Under the pieces are notes generated by a model. That model saw nothing but the letters and a program-made list of their open reading frames with translations. It did not search any database and was not told the origin of the DNA. From Salaquimonas sp041736675 (GTDB lineage Bacteria; Pseudomonadota; Alphaproteobacteria; Rhizobiales; Rhizobiaceae): DNA of 64,000 nucleotides. Numbering within the stretch: the stretch's first letter is position 1; each line of letters starts with the position of its first letter. Below are positions 16,728-25,350 of the stretch, one piece after another. The position numbers were made by a program, and so were the translations under genes. Location of the stretch: positions 62,001 through 126,000 of the forward strand of contig JBGSTD010000058.1 of NCBI GenBank assembly GCA_041736675.1. Reading direction: 5' to 3'.

Positions 16728-18245
16728 TCAGCGGCGTGCTGCCTGAGCCCGTTTTTCACGCCTTCTTTGAACGGAAGATGCAATTCCCATCGCTTCGCGG
16801 TATTTTGCCACGGTTCGGCGGGCAATATCGATGTTTTCCGCTTCCAGCATCGACACCAGCGTGTCATCTGAGAGGACGGCACTGACAGTTTCAGCCTCAA
16901 TCAGCTTCCTGATTCGCTGACGCACAGCCTCTGAGGAATGGGCTTCTTCGCCCTGCGTGCCATTGATCGAGGTTGTGAAAAAGAACTTCAATTCATAGAT
17001 GCCGCGATTGGTGAGAACATATTTGTTGCTGGTCACACGGCTAACCGTTGATTCGTGCATTTTTATCTCGTCAGCCACCTGTTTCAGGCTGAGTGGTTTC
17101 AAATGGGATATTCCAAATGCGAAGAACCCGTCCTGATGGCGGACAATTTCAGCCATGACTTTCAAAATGGTGTTAGCCCGCTGCTCAAGGCTGCGAATGA
17201 GCCAGTTGGCGCTCTGCAGGCAATCGGTAATAAAGGCCTTTGTTTCGGGATTTTGTCGGCGCGTTGATACAATCGCCTGATAGGTCTGGTTGACCAGAAC
17301 CTTTGGCAAGGTGTCTGGGTTCAACTCGATGGCAAAACTTCCATCCGGCTTCTCGAGGACAAAAATATCAGGCACAATGTTTTGTACAGGTGTTGTGTCA
17401 AACGCCCTTGCCGGGCGAGGTTCAAGCGCCTTGATCTCGTCGACCATATCCAGAAGATCATCGAGCGATACGCCACACAGCTCTTCAAGCGTTTCAAAAT
17501 CCTTCTTTGCCAACAGTTCAAGATGGTTGACCAGACATTCCATAGCCGGGTCAAAACGATTTTTCTCACGCAATTGGATTGCCAGGCATTCATTCAGGCT
17601 GCGTGCGGCAATCCCAACCGGGTCAAACCCCTGAACAAGCAACAAGGCTTGCTCAAGTTCAGCTGGCGTATAGTTTTGTTCGCTACGGAGATCGCCAAGA
17701 TTTTGCCGGAAAAACCCATCCTCGTCGAGATTTTCAATGATTTCTCGCGCTGCAGCACTTTTGCGCCGGTCGACGCTGCTAAGTGCCAATTGTTCCATCA
17801 AGTACACGCGAAGGCTCTTCTTTTCGGCGACAAATTCTTCCAGATTATAGCTGTCCGGCGCCGCAATCCCGAAATCCGATGATGCTCCTGTGTGTTGAAG
17901 GGTGGACTGTTCTCCTCCCGAGCGATCGGTATCAAACGAATTTTCCAGCGATGTGCCAAGGGCTTCTTCCATGGAGGACTGGGTTGTATCGAGCGTTTCA
18001 CCTACCGTATCAATTGACTCGGATAGATCCGGAGCGGGTTCGTTGCTTTGTTCTTGCCCGACGGTCTCCTGCGGTTCGAGAATCTCCAGAAGCGGATTTT
18101 TCTCCACCTCCTCCTCGACATGCTTCATCAACTCAAAGCTGCTCATCTGAAGCAGCTTGATCGACTGCACCAGTTGGGGTGTCATGGTCAGGTTTTGTGA
18201 AAGCCCCTGGACCTGACCCTGGGTTTGACGGGCCTGCATGTTCAC
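16728..18245 (-). CDS. rpoN: RNA polymerase sigma-54 factor
   Basis: Alternative sigma factor recognising -24/-12 promoters and needing an AAA+ activator. The 505-residue protein has the glutamine-rich activator-interaction region I (QNLTMTPQLVQSIKLLQMS, ending in a ..NPLLE box), an acidic region II of roughly residues 60-130, the core-binding domain, the helix-turn-helix around LKQVADEIKMHESTVSRVTS, and the RpoN box ARRTVAKYREAMGIASS near the C-terminus (the usual ARRTVAKYRE core). All needed parts are intact. No -24/-12 promoter stood out in the window. Confidence 0.97.
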   Translation of the reverse strand: MNMQARQTQGQVQGLSQNLTMTPQLVQSIKLLQMSSFELMKHVEEEVEKNPLLEILEPQETVGQEQSNEPAPDLSESIDTVGETLDTTQSSMEEALGTSLENSFDTDRSGGEQSTLQHTGASSDFGIAAPDSYNLEEFVAEKKSLRVYLMEQLALSSVDRRKSAAAREIIENLDEDGFFRQNLGDLRSEQNYTPAELEQALLLVQGFDPVGIAARSLNECLAIQLREKNRFDPAMECLVNHLELLAKKDFETLEELCGVSLDDLLDMVDEIKALEPRPARAFDTTPVQNIVPDIFVLEKPDGSFAIELNPDTLPKVLVNQTYQAIVSTRRQNPETKAFITDCLQSANWLIRSLEQRANTILKVMAEIVRHQDGFFAFGISHLKPLSLKQVADEIKMHESTVSRVTSNKYVLTNRGIYELKFFFTTSINGTQGEEAHSSEAVRQRIRKLIEAETVSAVLSDDTLVSMLEAENIDIARRTVAKYREAMGIASSVQRRREKRAQAARR

Positions 18246-18340
18246 TTTGGTGCCGTACTCTCTAAAAAATTTCAGGGGATTTCTGACAAGAATGCCAAAA
18301 CTGGCCCCTTTCTTGCCTATACCATACCAACAGCATGTTC

Positions 18341-19252
18341 CTAAAGAGTAAACTGTTCCCCTAAATATGTACGGCGAACGTCAGCATTGTTAACAATTTG
18401 ATCCGGGCTGCCATGAGTCAGCACTTTTCCCTGGTTGATGATGTATGCCCGATCAATCAATCCAAGGGTTTCACGCACATTGTGGTCGGTAATCAGCACC
18501 CCGATACCGCGCCGGGTCAAATGACGGACAAGGTCCTGAATATCACCAACTGCAATGGGATCAACGCCGGCAAACGGCTCGTCCAGCAGCATGAATGAAG
18601 GCTTTGTCGCCAGCGCACGGGCAATCTCGCAACGTCTTCTCTCGCCGCCGGACAAGGCAATAGACGGTGATTTTCGCAAATGGCTGATATGGAATTCGTC
18701 CAGAAGCGCGTCCAGTCTGCGTTCGCGCTCTTTTTTACTGGGCTCCACCACTTCCAATACAGCCCGGATATTGTTTTCAACAGATAGACCGCGAAATATC
18801 GATGCTTCTTGCGGCAGATATCCAATCCCAAGCCGCGCACGGCGATACATAGGCGTTTGTGTGATATCATGTCCATCAAGTTCAATGCGGCCCGCATCGG
18901 CCTGTACCAAACCGGTAATCATGTAAAAACAGGTGGTTTTTCCAGCGCCATTGGGTCCAAGCAGACCGACGGCTTCGCCTCGGCGAACGCCAAGATCAAC
19001 ACCGCGAACTACCTGCCGTCCCTTGTATGCCTTCTCAAGGCCGGAAACCAGCAGCACACCTTCGCGTGAGCGGGGCTGGTGCGCAGGATTGACGATCGGC
19101 GGCGCGACAAACTCGCCAGACGGCAATATCCCTGCAGATGACGGCTGATTGCCCAACATTCTTGATCGTACAGCCTGCCGCTTGCGTCCGAACAAGCCGG
19201 AGATTCCGTCCTGCACTTTGTTCAGCAAGGTTGCAGCGCCTGATTTTTTCAT
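18341..19252 (-). CDS. lptB: Lipopolysaccharide export ATP-binding protein LptB
   Basis: ATPase that drives LPS extraction from the inner membrane with LptF/LptG. Walker A GPNGAGKTTCFYM, Q-loop GIGYLPQEASIFRGL, signature ALSGGERRRCEIARAL, Walker B FMLLDEPFAGVDP and switch histidine LITDHNVRETLGL are all intact. The chosen ATG at 19252 has GGAGGGC eight bases upstream; a GTG four codons earlier is less likely. An extra N-terminal region of about 65 residues, rich in basic residues and proline, precedes the ABC domain, unlike the roughly 240-residue enterobacterial protein; such extensions occur in rhizobial LptB. It stands between lptA and rpoN. Confidence 0.94.
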   Translation of the reverse strand: MKKSGAATLLNKVQDGISGLFGRKRQAVRSRMLGNQPSSAGILPSGEFVAPPIVNPAHQPRSREGVLLVSGLEKAYKGRQVVRGVDLGVRRGEAVGLLGPNGAGKTTCFYMITGLVQADAGRIELDGHDITQTPMYRRARLGIGYLPQEASIFRGLSVENNIRAVLEVVEPSKKERERRLDALLDEFHISHLRKSPSIALSGGERRRCEIARALATKPSFMLLDEPFAGVDPIAVGDIQDLVRHLTRRGIGVLITDHNVRETLGLIDRAYIINQGKVLTHGSPDQIVNNADVRRTYLGEQFTL

Positions 19253-19434
19253 AATGCCCTCCACCGGTTGAAGCCGGTGCCACTCATGAGTGAATGTGGA
19301 CTAGCAGAAAACAATCCGGCAATCCACAGGGTAATCCAAAGGGCAAAATGCAGGATGCTTCCAGAATTGGTCAGAGTGGTAAATCCCGCGGTTAAACCTT
19401 GCGGTACGATGCGCTGTGGCATTCCGGTAAGGTT

Positions 19435-19983
19435 CTATTGCTTGGAGGTGCTGGGGGTAAATACCAGCGTCGGTCTGCCTTGCTTGCCCGAACCGCTGCT
19501 GCAAGGTGTCAGATTTGCCGCATTGGTGGCCAGATTGATCTTGAGGTTGCATCCGGTAATGATATTCACACCTTGGCTCACCGTCACATTGCCGGAAAGG
19601 GTGGCTGTCTGACCCTGCATGTCAACAACAGCATTGTCAGCAGTTGCAACCTGATCACCCGAGCGAACGGCTACCTTGCCGCTTGCCTCTATTTTCTTGA
19701 TGTTGCTTCCAAGCGAATTGGCTTCGCCTTCCGATTGTGCATCGCGTATATAATAGACTTTCAGTTTGCTGGTTTTCAAAAGTGTCGAACCCTGGTTGAC
19801 CGCGACATTGCCTTCAAACATTGCAATCCCCTGATTGTCCTGCACTTCCAGTCGGTCAGCCTCAATTTGTACCGGTTCTTTTGAATCGCTCATTCCTTCA
19901 AACGCGCCGCTGAAACTTTGGGCATGCGCGGGAAAACTCATGGCTAAAAAGGCGAGGATCGATAGAGGTCTGTACTGCTTCAT
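19435..19983 (-). CDS. lptA: Lipopolysaccharide transport periplasmic protein LptA
   Basis: Periplasmic bridge protein that carries LPS from LptC towards LptD. The 182-residue product begins with a Sec signal peptide (MKQYRPLSILAFLAMSFPAHA) and has the OstA-like beta-jellyroll repeat pattern: IEADRLEVQDNQGIAMFEGN, VNQGSTLLKTSKLKVYYI, then SGKVAVRSGDQVATADNAVV and QTATLSGNVTVSQG. The C-terminus carries two cysteines (GCNLKI and TPCSSG). Identity rests on fold pattern plus its position between lptC and lptB. A spacer of about 180 bases separates it from lptB, which could hold a promoter. Confidence 0.9.
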   Translation of the reverse strand: MKQYRPLSILAFLAMSFPAHAQSFSGAFEGMSDSKEPVQIEADRLEVQDNQGIAMFEGNVAVNQGSTLLKTSKLKVYYIRDAQSEGEANSLGSNIKKIEASGKVAVRSGDQVATADNAVVDMQGQTATLSGNVTVSQGVNIITGCNLKINLATNAANLTPCSSGSGKQGRPTLVFTPSTSKQ

Positions 19984-20050
19984 GCCTGTTGCTTTCAGTT
20001 TGTTGGTTTCGACGGGCCATTTGGTTCAGGGGGCCGATCTACACTCTAGT

Positions 20051-20911
20051 TTATTGGCTTTTGCCATCAGTCAATTGACCGGCCTTGTCGATCTTGTCCG
20101 GATAAAGTGTCATTTTGACCCGCGATTCAAAGACAACCATTTTGCCGTTTCCTTCAACCCGCATTCTGTCAGCAGAAATTTTTGCCTGCTGGGTGGTAAT
20201 GAGAACCGGATTTGAGGTTTGAAGAGAACCGGCGCCTATGTCTATGTCGGCATCCTGCAGGTTCATGGTCATGCCATTGTCGGTTTTGACATCAACCTCA
20301 CCACCAAGATTGAGCAGTTTTGCTTCCGCATCGTAAAACCCTGTTCCGGCCAGCACTTTGGCAAACAGACCCTCTTCCATCGGTACATTGGCATCAATTC
20401 CCAACAACTCAACCTGTCGCGGCTTCACCGGATCGGTGATTGCCTCACGGGCAGACAGGTTGTAGGGCCGGTTATCCTTGTCGACACCGTTCAGTTCGGG
20501 ATTTTTCATGACCATCTTGCTATCGACAATCGTAGTTGATTCAATCTTGAGATCGGGTACCGAAGCCTGTGACCAGAAATAGGCACCCAATAGAATTAAA
20601 ATAATGGCTATCGCCGTCAACGGCAGTAAAATCCTCAGAAACTTTACAATTCCCGAATGACTGTGCGCACGATTGAAAGAACGCAAGTCCCTCTCGCCAC
20701 CAAGAAAATCCATGGACGCACCAGTTCCTTCGGCCTTGATGCCGATTGAACCCTGGTTCATGGAATAATTCAAACCCTCGTACTGGGCCTTGTTCAAGGC
20801 TTCGTTCAGAGGCGTATTTGGATATCTTGTGTTCAATTTTTCTCCTGCGAAAGGATTTCCCGCCTCAAATCTTGCCATACTCTTTGCCTGATCCAAACAC
20901 ATGGCATCCAT
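20051..20911 (-). CDS. lptC: LPS export ABC transporter periplasmic protein LptC
   Basis: Bitopic inner-membrane protein that receives LPS from LptB2FG and hands it to LptA. A single membrane segment (ILLPLTAIAIILILLGAYFW, near residue 100) follows a cytoplasmic N-terminal tail of about 90 residues and precedes a periplasmic OstA-like domain (VPDLKIESTTIVDSKMVMKN to RVKMTLYPDKID). The long tail exceeds that of enterobacterial LptC (about 190 residues in total) but is common in Rhizobiales. The true start may be the ATG at 20911, 20902 or 20878; no ribosome site decides it. Same strand and order as lptA and lptB. Confidence 0.88.
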   Translation of the reverse strand: MDAMCLDQAKSMARFEAGNPFAGEKLNTRYPNTPLNEALNKAQYEGLNYSMNQGSIGIKAEGTGASMDFLGGERDLRSFNRAHSHSGIVKFLRILLPLTAIAIILILLGAYFWSQASVPDLKIESTTIVDSKMVMKNPELNGVDKDNRPYNLSAREAITDPVKPRQVELLGIDANVPMEEGLFAKVLAGTGFYDAEAKLLNLGGEVDVKTDNGMTMNLQDADIDIGAGSLQTSNPVLITTQQAKISADRMRVEGNGKMVVFESRVKMTLYPDKIDKAGQLTDGKSQ

Positions 20912-21056
20912 CTGTCTGGTGAAGTCAGCCCAAACGTAATTGTTCCGATCAGGCGACTTTTTCTGACAGATTTATATTATCTCTAAGGATCGCACCACTA
21001 GTCACGGCTTCTTGTTGATTTTGAGGCATTGCTCCCCGTCCAGCAACTTTGACAGT

Positions 21057-21692
21057 TCAGCTATGGGCGAAAATATCTGTTTCTTCCCAGCCTTCAAGGT
21101 CGAGACGGGCGCGTGTCGGCAAAAACCGGAAACATTGCTTGGCGATGTCGCTGCGTCCTTCCCGTTCCAGACGTTCGTCCAGAATTGCTTTAAGGGCATG
21201 AAGATGAAGCACATCCGAGGCGGCATATTCCAGTTGTGCCTTGGACAGTTCCGGAGCAGCCCAATCCGAGCTTTGTTGCTGCTTGGACATTTCCACACCG
21301 AGCAGCTCTTTTGAAAGGTCTTTCAAGCCGTGCCGGTCTGTATAGGTACGCGTCAGGCGTGAGGCAATTTTTGTGCAGTAAACCGGATTGGTTTCAACAC
21401 CGAAAGTGTGCAGCAATACGGCAATGTCAAACCGGCCAAAATGAAAAATCTTGGTTTTGCTTTTGTCGCGCAGGAGCTTCTGCAAATTGGGAGCCTTTTT
21501 TTGCCCCTTTTCGATTTGAATCACATCGGCTGTGCCATCTCCCGGTGAAAGCTGGACAACGCATAACCTGTCCCTCGAAGGTTTCAGGCCGAGCGTTTCT
21601 GAATCAATTGCAACATCGCCTGTGTAGTGGACGAGGTCAGGAAGGTCATTTTTGTGATAGCGAATGGTCAAGTCAAACTCCGGTATATCCAT
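21057..21692 (-). CDS. rnd: Short ribonuclease D (DEDDy 3'-5' exoribonuclease)
   Basis: Exonuclease acting on tRNA precursors and other structured RNA ends. The 211-residue protein holds just the DEDDy exonuclease domain: motif I AIDSETLGL, motif II around HFGRFDIAVL and motif III YAASDVLHLHAL with the tyrosine-x-x-x-Asp pattern. The HRDC domains found in the roughly 375-residue E. coli enzyme are absent. Such short versions, often annotated as RNase D, are usual in Rhizobiales directly upstream of lptC, as here. The start has ATG-GAT-ATA with no strong ribosome site. Confidence 0.88.
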   Translation of the reverse strand: MDIPEFDLTIRYHKNDLPDLVHYTGDVAIDSETLGLKPSRDRLCVVQLSPGDGTADVIQIEKGQKKAPNLQKLLRDKSKTKIFHFGRFDIAVLLHTFGVETNPVYCTKIASRLTRTYTDRHGLKDLSKELLGVEMSKQQQSSDWAAPELSKAQLEYAASDVLHLHALKAILDERLEREGRSDIAKQCFRFLPTRARLDLEGWEETDIFAHS

Positions 21693-21947
21693 GAAGGGTG
21701 TTGGTCAGCGGGTAAAAACTAAAACTGAATAGTGTTGTGCTTAACGTAATCTGCAGCCCCTTTGCAAATCGTTTACCTTGTCGCCGCCGGCCAAAAATTT
21801 ACGATTTACACGATTATTCACATATTCACGGCGTTTGATCGGAAATACAGGGTGGATTCTGTTTTTTTATCCGGATCATGGATTGAATTGACAGGCAAAA
21901 AATTCCTATGATTGCAGCAACATATTCAAATCGAAAGGGATGGGGAA

Positions 21948-22697
21948 TTGTCTCAAGGTAACCGACTTTCCGGCAAGCGGGCGCTAGTAACGGCGGCAGG
22001 CCAGGGCATTGGCAGGGCTTCGGCCATCGCCATGGCAAGTGAAGGTGCGAAAGTGTTCGCTACCGATATCAATCCTGGTGCATTGGCAGAGCTTGATGCG
22101 ATGAACATCAAGGGGATCGAGACATTTGCACTTAATGTGCGGGATCAGGCTTCGGTCGCTGCGGGAGTTGAAAAGGCAAGGCCGGATGTTCTGTTCAATT
22201 GCGCCGGCTTCGTCAACCATGGCAGCATTCTCGACGCAACAGACGATGAGTGGGACTTTGCATTCGATTTGAATGTGCGCTCCATGTTTCGCACCATGAA
22301 AACCGCGCTGCCGGGAATGTTGGAACGTGGTCGGGGTTCGATCATCAACATGTCGTCAGCATGTTCGTCAATCATCGGCGCGCCGAACCGCTTTGTCTAT
22401 GGAACCACCAAAGCAGCAGTGATCGGCATGACCAAATCTGTGGCACTCGAATACATCACCAAGGGTATCCGCTGCAACGCGATCTGCCCCGGCACTGTTG
22501 AAAGCCCGTCGCTGCACGACCGGCTGCGCGCCACTGGTGATTATGAGGCGGCAATGAAAGCCTTTGTTGCACGCCAGCCCATGGGTAGGATCGCCAAGGC
22601 CGAGGAGATCGCCGCGTTGGTTGTCTATCTTGCAAGTGATGAAAGCGGGTTCACAACCGGTCAGGCGCATGTGATTGATGGCGGTTGGTCAGGCTGA
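21948..22697 (+). CDS. SDR oxidoreductase, likely 2-keto-3-deoxy-L-fuconate dehydrogenase
   Basis: Classical short-chain dehydrogenase: NAD-binding TAAGQGIG near the N-terminus, D in ATDINPG (favouring NAD), NCAGFVNHG, and the catalytic Ser-Tyr-Lys set in MSSACSS and YGTTKAA. The proposed start is TTG at 21948, preceded by GGGATGGGG; the earlier TTG at 21912 has no such site. Sequence style (KRALVTAAGQGIG, ending GQAHVIDGGWSG) resembles the 2-keto-3-deoxy-L-fuconate dehydrogenase/BDH2 group. That fits the FAH-family gene 62 bases downstream, whose closest known type hydrolyses the product of this enzyme. The substrate is inferred from that pairing. Confidence 0.78.
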   Translation: MSQGNRLSGKRALVTAAGQGIGRASAIAMASEGAKVFATDINPGALAELDAMNIKGIETFALNVRDQASVAAGVEKARPDVLFNCAGFVNHGSILDATDDEWDFAFDLNVRSMFRTMKTALPGMLERGRGSIINMSSACSSIIGAPNRFVYGTTKAAVIGMTKSVALEYITKGIRCNAICPGTVESPSLHDRLRATGDYEAAMKAFVARQPMGRIAKAEEIAALVVYLASDESGFTTGQAHVIDGGWSG

Positions 22698-22759
22698 TTG
22701 CCAAATTCGAACCTCATTGTAAAAATTCCATCTGTTAAATTCTCCACAAGGAAAAGAAA

Positions 22760-23608
22760 ATGAAACTCGTACGTTATGGCAAACCGGGCAAGGAACTTCC
22801 GGGTTTGATCGACAAGGATGGCAAACTGCGTGATCTGTCCGCACATGTAGCTGATATTGCCGGAGATACCCTTTCGGACAAAACACTAAACATGCTGAAA
22901 AAAATAGACCCGGAAACCTTGCCATTGGTAAAAGGCAAGCCGCGCTTTGGTGCCTGCGTGAATGGCGTCGGCAAATTCATGTGCATCGGCTTGAACTACA
23001 GCGATCATGCAGCTGAAACCGGGGCGGCGATACCGGCGCATCCGATCTTGTTCATGAAGGCGACTTCAGCGATCATTGGCCCTGATGATGATGTGGTTTT
23101 GCCGCGTGGCTCCAAGTGCGGTGACTGGGAAGTCGAACTGGGTGTCGTGATTGGCAAAAAATGCAAATATGTCAGCAAGGCCGATGCGCTCAAATATGTT
23201 GCCGGTTACTGCGTTTCCAATGATGTGTCAGAGCGTCATTTCCAGACCCAGCTTACAGGCCAATGGACGAAGGGCAAGTCTTGTGACACCTTCGGGCCAA
23301 TCGGACCCTGGCTGGTAACGCGCGATGAAATCAAGGATCCGCAAAACCTTTCCATGTCCCTCGACCTAAACGGCAAGCGGGTGCAAACCGGAAACACCTC
23401 CACGATGATTTTCACCGTTGCTGAAATCATCGAACACCTCTCGCAATTGATGACGCTTTATCCCGGCGACGTGATTTCCACCGGAACCCCTCCAGGCGTT
23501 GGAATGGGGATGAAACCCAAGCCAAAATACCTCAAGGTTGGTGATGTGATGGATGTCTGGATCGAAGGCCTTGGAACCCAGCGCCAGTCGGTAAAGATGG
23601 ACAAGTAA
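22760..23608 (+). CDS. FAH-family hydrolase, likely 2,4-diketo-3-deoxy-L-fuconate hydrolase
   Basis: Metal-dependent C-C hydrolase of the fumarylacetoacetate hydrolase superfamily, 282 residues. N-terminal segment MKLVRYGKPGKELPGLID with DLSAHVADIAG, then CIGLNYSDHAAE, the metal-binding pair in DWEVELGVVIG, NDVSERHFQ, KGKSCDTFGPIGPWL and STGTPPGVGMG are all conserved. The N-terminal pattern is typical of proteins that cleave 2,4-diketo-3-deoxy-L-fuconate to pyruvate and L-lactate in the non-phosphorylated L-fucose/L-rhamnose route. AAGGAAAAG precedes the ATG. SDR genes flank it on both sides; the upstream dehydratase and sugar dehydrogenase of the pathway are not seen here. Confidence 0.82.
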   Translation: MKLVRYGKPGKELPGLIDKDGKLRDLSAHVADIAGDTLSDKTLNMLKKIDPETLPLVKGKPRFGACVNGVGKFMCIGLNYSDHAAETGAAIPAHPILFMKATSAIIGPDDDVVLPRGSKCGDWEVELGVVIGKKCKYVSKADALKYVAGYCVSNDVSERHFQTQLTGQWTKGKSCDTFGPIGPWLVTRDEIKDPQNLSMSLDLNGKRVQTGNTSTMIFTVAEIIEHLSQLMTLYPGDVISTGTPPGVGMGMKPKPKYLKVGDVMDVWIEGLGTQRQSVKMDK

Positions 23609-23629
23609 CAGTCAGGCGGTAATTTCCTC

Positions 23630-24376
23630 ATGAACAAGATTGATCTGAAGGGTGAAATAGCCATCATCACGGGTGGAGCTCAGGGCATTGGGCTTGCAAC
23701 CGCAAAGCGGCTCGCCGCTTCCGGTGCCAGGGTTTGTCTGTGGGACATAGATCGCGATATGCTCGAGGCGGCAAAGGCGGAGATTGGCCGCGCCGCTTCT
23801 GTTTACAAGGTCGACATCACCAGGATTGGCCAGATTGAACGGACCTGCGAACGCATTGCCAAAAAATTCGGCAAGATCTCTATTCTGGTCAACTCTGCCG
23901 GAATTGCCGGGATCAATACGACGGTCGATCAGTATCCGGTTGATGAATGGGAGCGGGTCATTAATCTCAATTTGAACGGCACCTTCTATGTCAACCGGAC
24001 AATTGTTCCTTACATGAAGGAAAATGCGTACGGGCGCATTGTCAACATTGCCTCCGTTGCAGGCAAGGAGGGCAATCCCAATGCGTCAGCCTATTCTGCG
24101 TCCAAAGCTGCAGTGATCGGGTTCACCAAGTCGCTGGGCAAGGAACTTGCAGGGATGGACATTGCAGTCAACTGCATAACGCCTGCGGCAGCGCGTACCC
24201 GCATTTTCGATCAGATGACTGAGGAACACATCAGTTACATGCTTTCCAAAATCCCTCGCGGACGTTTTGTCGAACCTGACGAGATAGCCTCAATGGTCGC
24301 ATTTCTGGTCAGTCGCGAGAATAGTTTTACGACAGCCGGTGTTTTCGACTTGTCCGGCGGAAGAGCCACATACTAG
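23630..24376 (+). CDS. SDR-family oxidoreductase of unknown substrate
   Basis: A 248-residue classical SDR: TGGAQGIG cofactor motif, acidic D in LWDIDRD (NAD preference), NSAGIAG, and catalytic Ser-Tyr-Lys in IASVAG and YSASKAA. It follows the FAH-family gene by 21 bases, so it probably belongs to the same pathway. It differs clearly from the SDR at 21948 and from that at 46750. Related proteins act on sugars, sugar acids or 3-oxoacyl compounds; a sugar or sugar-lactone dehydrogenase role is plausible from context but not proven. Confidence 0.8.
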   Translation: MNKIDLKGEIAIITGGAQGIGLATAKRLAASGARVCLWDIDRDMLEAAKAEIGRAASVYKVDITRIGQIERTCERIAKKFGKISILVNSAGIAGINTTVDQYPVDEWERVINLNLNGTFYVNRTIVPYMKENAYGRIVNIASVAGKEGNPNASAYSASKAAVIGFTKSLGKELAGMDIAVNCITPAAARTRIFDQMTEEHISYMLSKIPRGRFVEPDEIASMVAFLVSRENSFTTAGVFDLSGGRATY

Positions 24377-24502
24377 CCTTTCACATCCTGAAATGGGTAA
24401 TTTTTATGAATCTATCCCTGTTTTCAGGTATTTTAGGGCTTGCCAAAAAGCCGACAACATAGGCAAAATTTGATTTCAGAAGTAAACCAAGATCGGAACT
24501 TT

Positions 24503-25291
24503 ATGAAACCGACAAACAGCCAGGCCATTGCGGGCACGACACTTGAGGTCCGGGATCTCTACAAATCTTTCGGCGATCTGGAAGTCATCAAGGGTGTTTC
24601 ACTAAAGGCCCAGGAAGGCGATGTGGTTTCCATCATTGGTTCAAGCGGATCCGGTAAAAGCACTTTTCTTCGCTGTATCAATCTTCTGGAATTGCCAACA
24701 CGCGGCGATATTCTGCTGAACGGCGAGGCGATTTCTTTTAAATCGGAGGGAGGGGGCCTTGTTCCATCCGACAGAAAACAGGTTCAGCGATTTCGTGCCC
24801 AGTTGGGCATGGTTTTTCAAAGCTTCAATCTCTGGCAGCACATGACCATTTTGCAAAATGTCATTGAAGGCCCGGTCCATGTGCTGGGTATATCAAAGGC
24901 CGAGGCAACTGACCGTGCCGGGCGGATATTGAATCGTGTCGGACTGTGGGAAAAGCGTGACCAGTATCCTGCATTTCTGTCCGGTGGTCAGCAGCAACGC
25001 GCAGCAATCGCACGGGCACTTGCGATGGAGCCTAGGGTGATGCTGTTTGATGAGCCGACATCTGCGCTTTATCCCGAACTGGTCGGCGAAGTCCTGAAGG
25101 TAATCCAGGGCCTTGCCGAAGAGGGTAACACCATGATCCTTGTTACCCATGAAATGAAATTTGCCCGCAATGTATCGACAGAAGTCGTTTACCTGCATCA
25201 GGGCAAGGTGGAAGAAAAGGGCCCCCCAAAACAGGTGTTCGAAAATCCGGCAAGCGACCGCTGCCGTGCTTTTGTGCAATCGGTTCACTAG
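24503..25291 (+). CDS. Polar amino-acid ABC transporter ATP-binding protein (HisP/GlnQ type), unusual D-loop
   Basis: ATPase of a histidine/arginine/opine-type importer. The start is ATG 24503, since the family alignment begins just after it. It has Walker A GSSGSGKSTFLRCINLLE, Q-loop MVFQSFNLWQHMT, signature LSGGQQQRAAIARALA, Walker B VMLFDEP and switch histidine ILVTHEMKFAR. The D-loop, normally SALDPELV, reads SALYPELV: the codon at 25070-25072 is TAT where family members have an Asp codon, giving Y190. That aspartate contacts the opposite subunit's nucleotide site, so coupling may be weakened. The gene precedes its binding protein and two permeases. Confidence 0.92.
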   Translation: MKPTNSQAIAGTTLEVRDLYKSFGDLEVIKGVSLKAQEGDVVSIIGSSGSGKSTFLRCINLLELPTRGDILLNGEAISFKSEGGGLVPSDRKQVQRFRAQLGMVFQSFNLWQHMTILQNVIEGPVHVLGISKAEATDRAGRILNRVGLWEKRDQYPAFLSGGQQQRAAIARALAMEPRVMLFDEPTSALYPELVGEVLKVIQGLAEEGNTMILVTHEMKFARNVSTEVVYLHQGKVEEKGPPKQVFENPASDRCRAFVQSVH

Positions 25292-25350
25292 GGTAGCGAC
25301 CCGTGAACCGGCCAAATCTTGAATGAAAAAAACTATAAAGAAGGAGAAAA

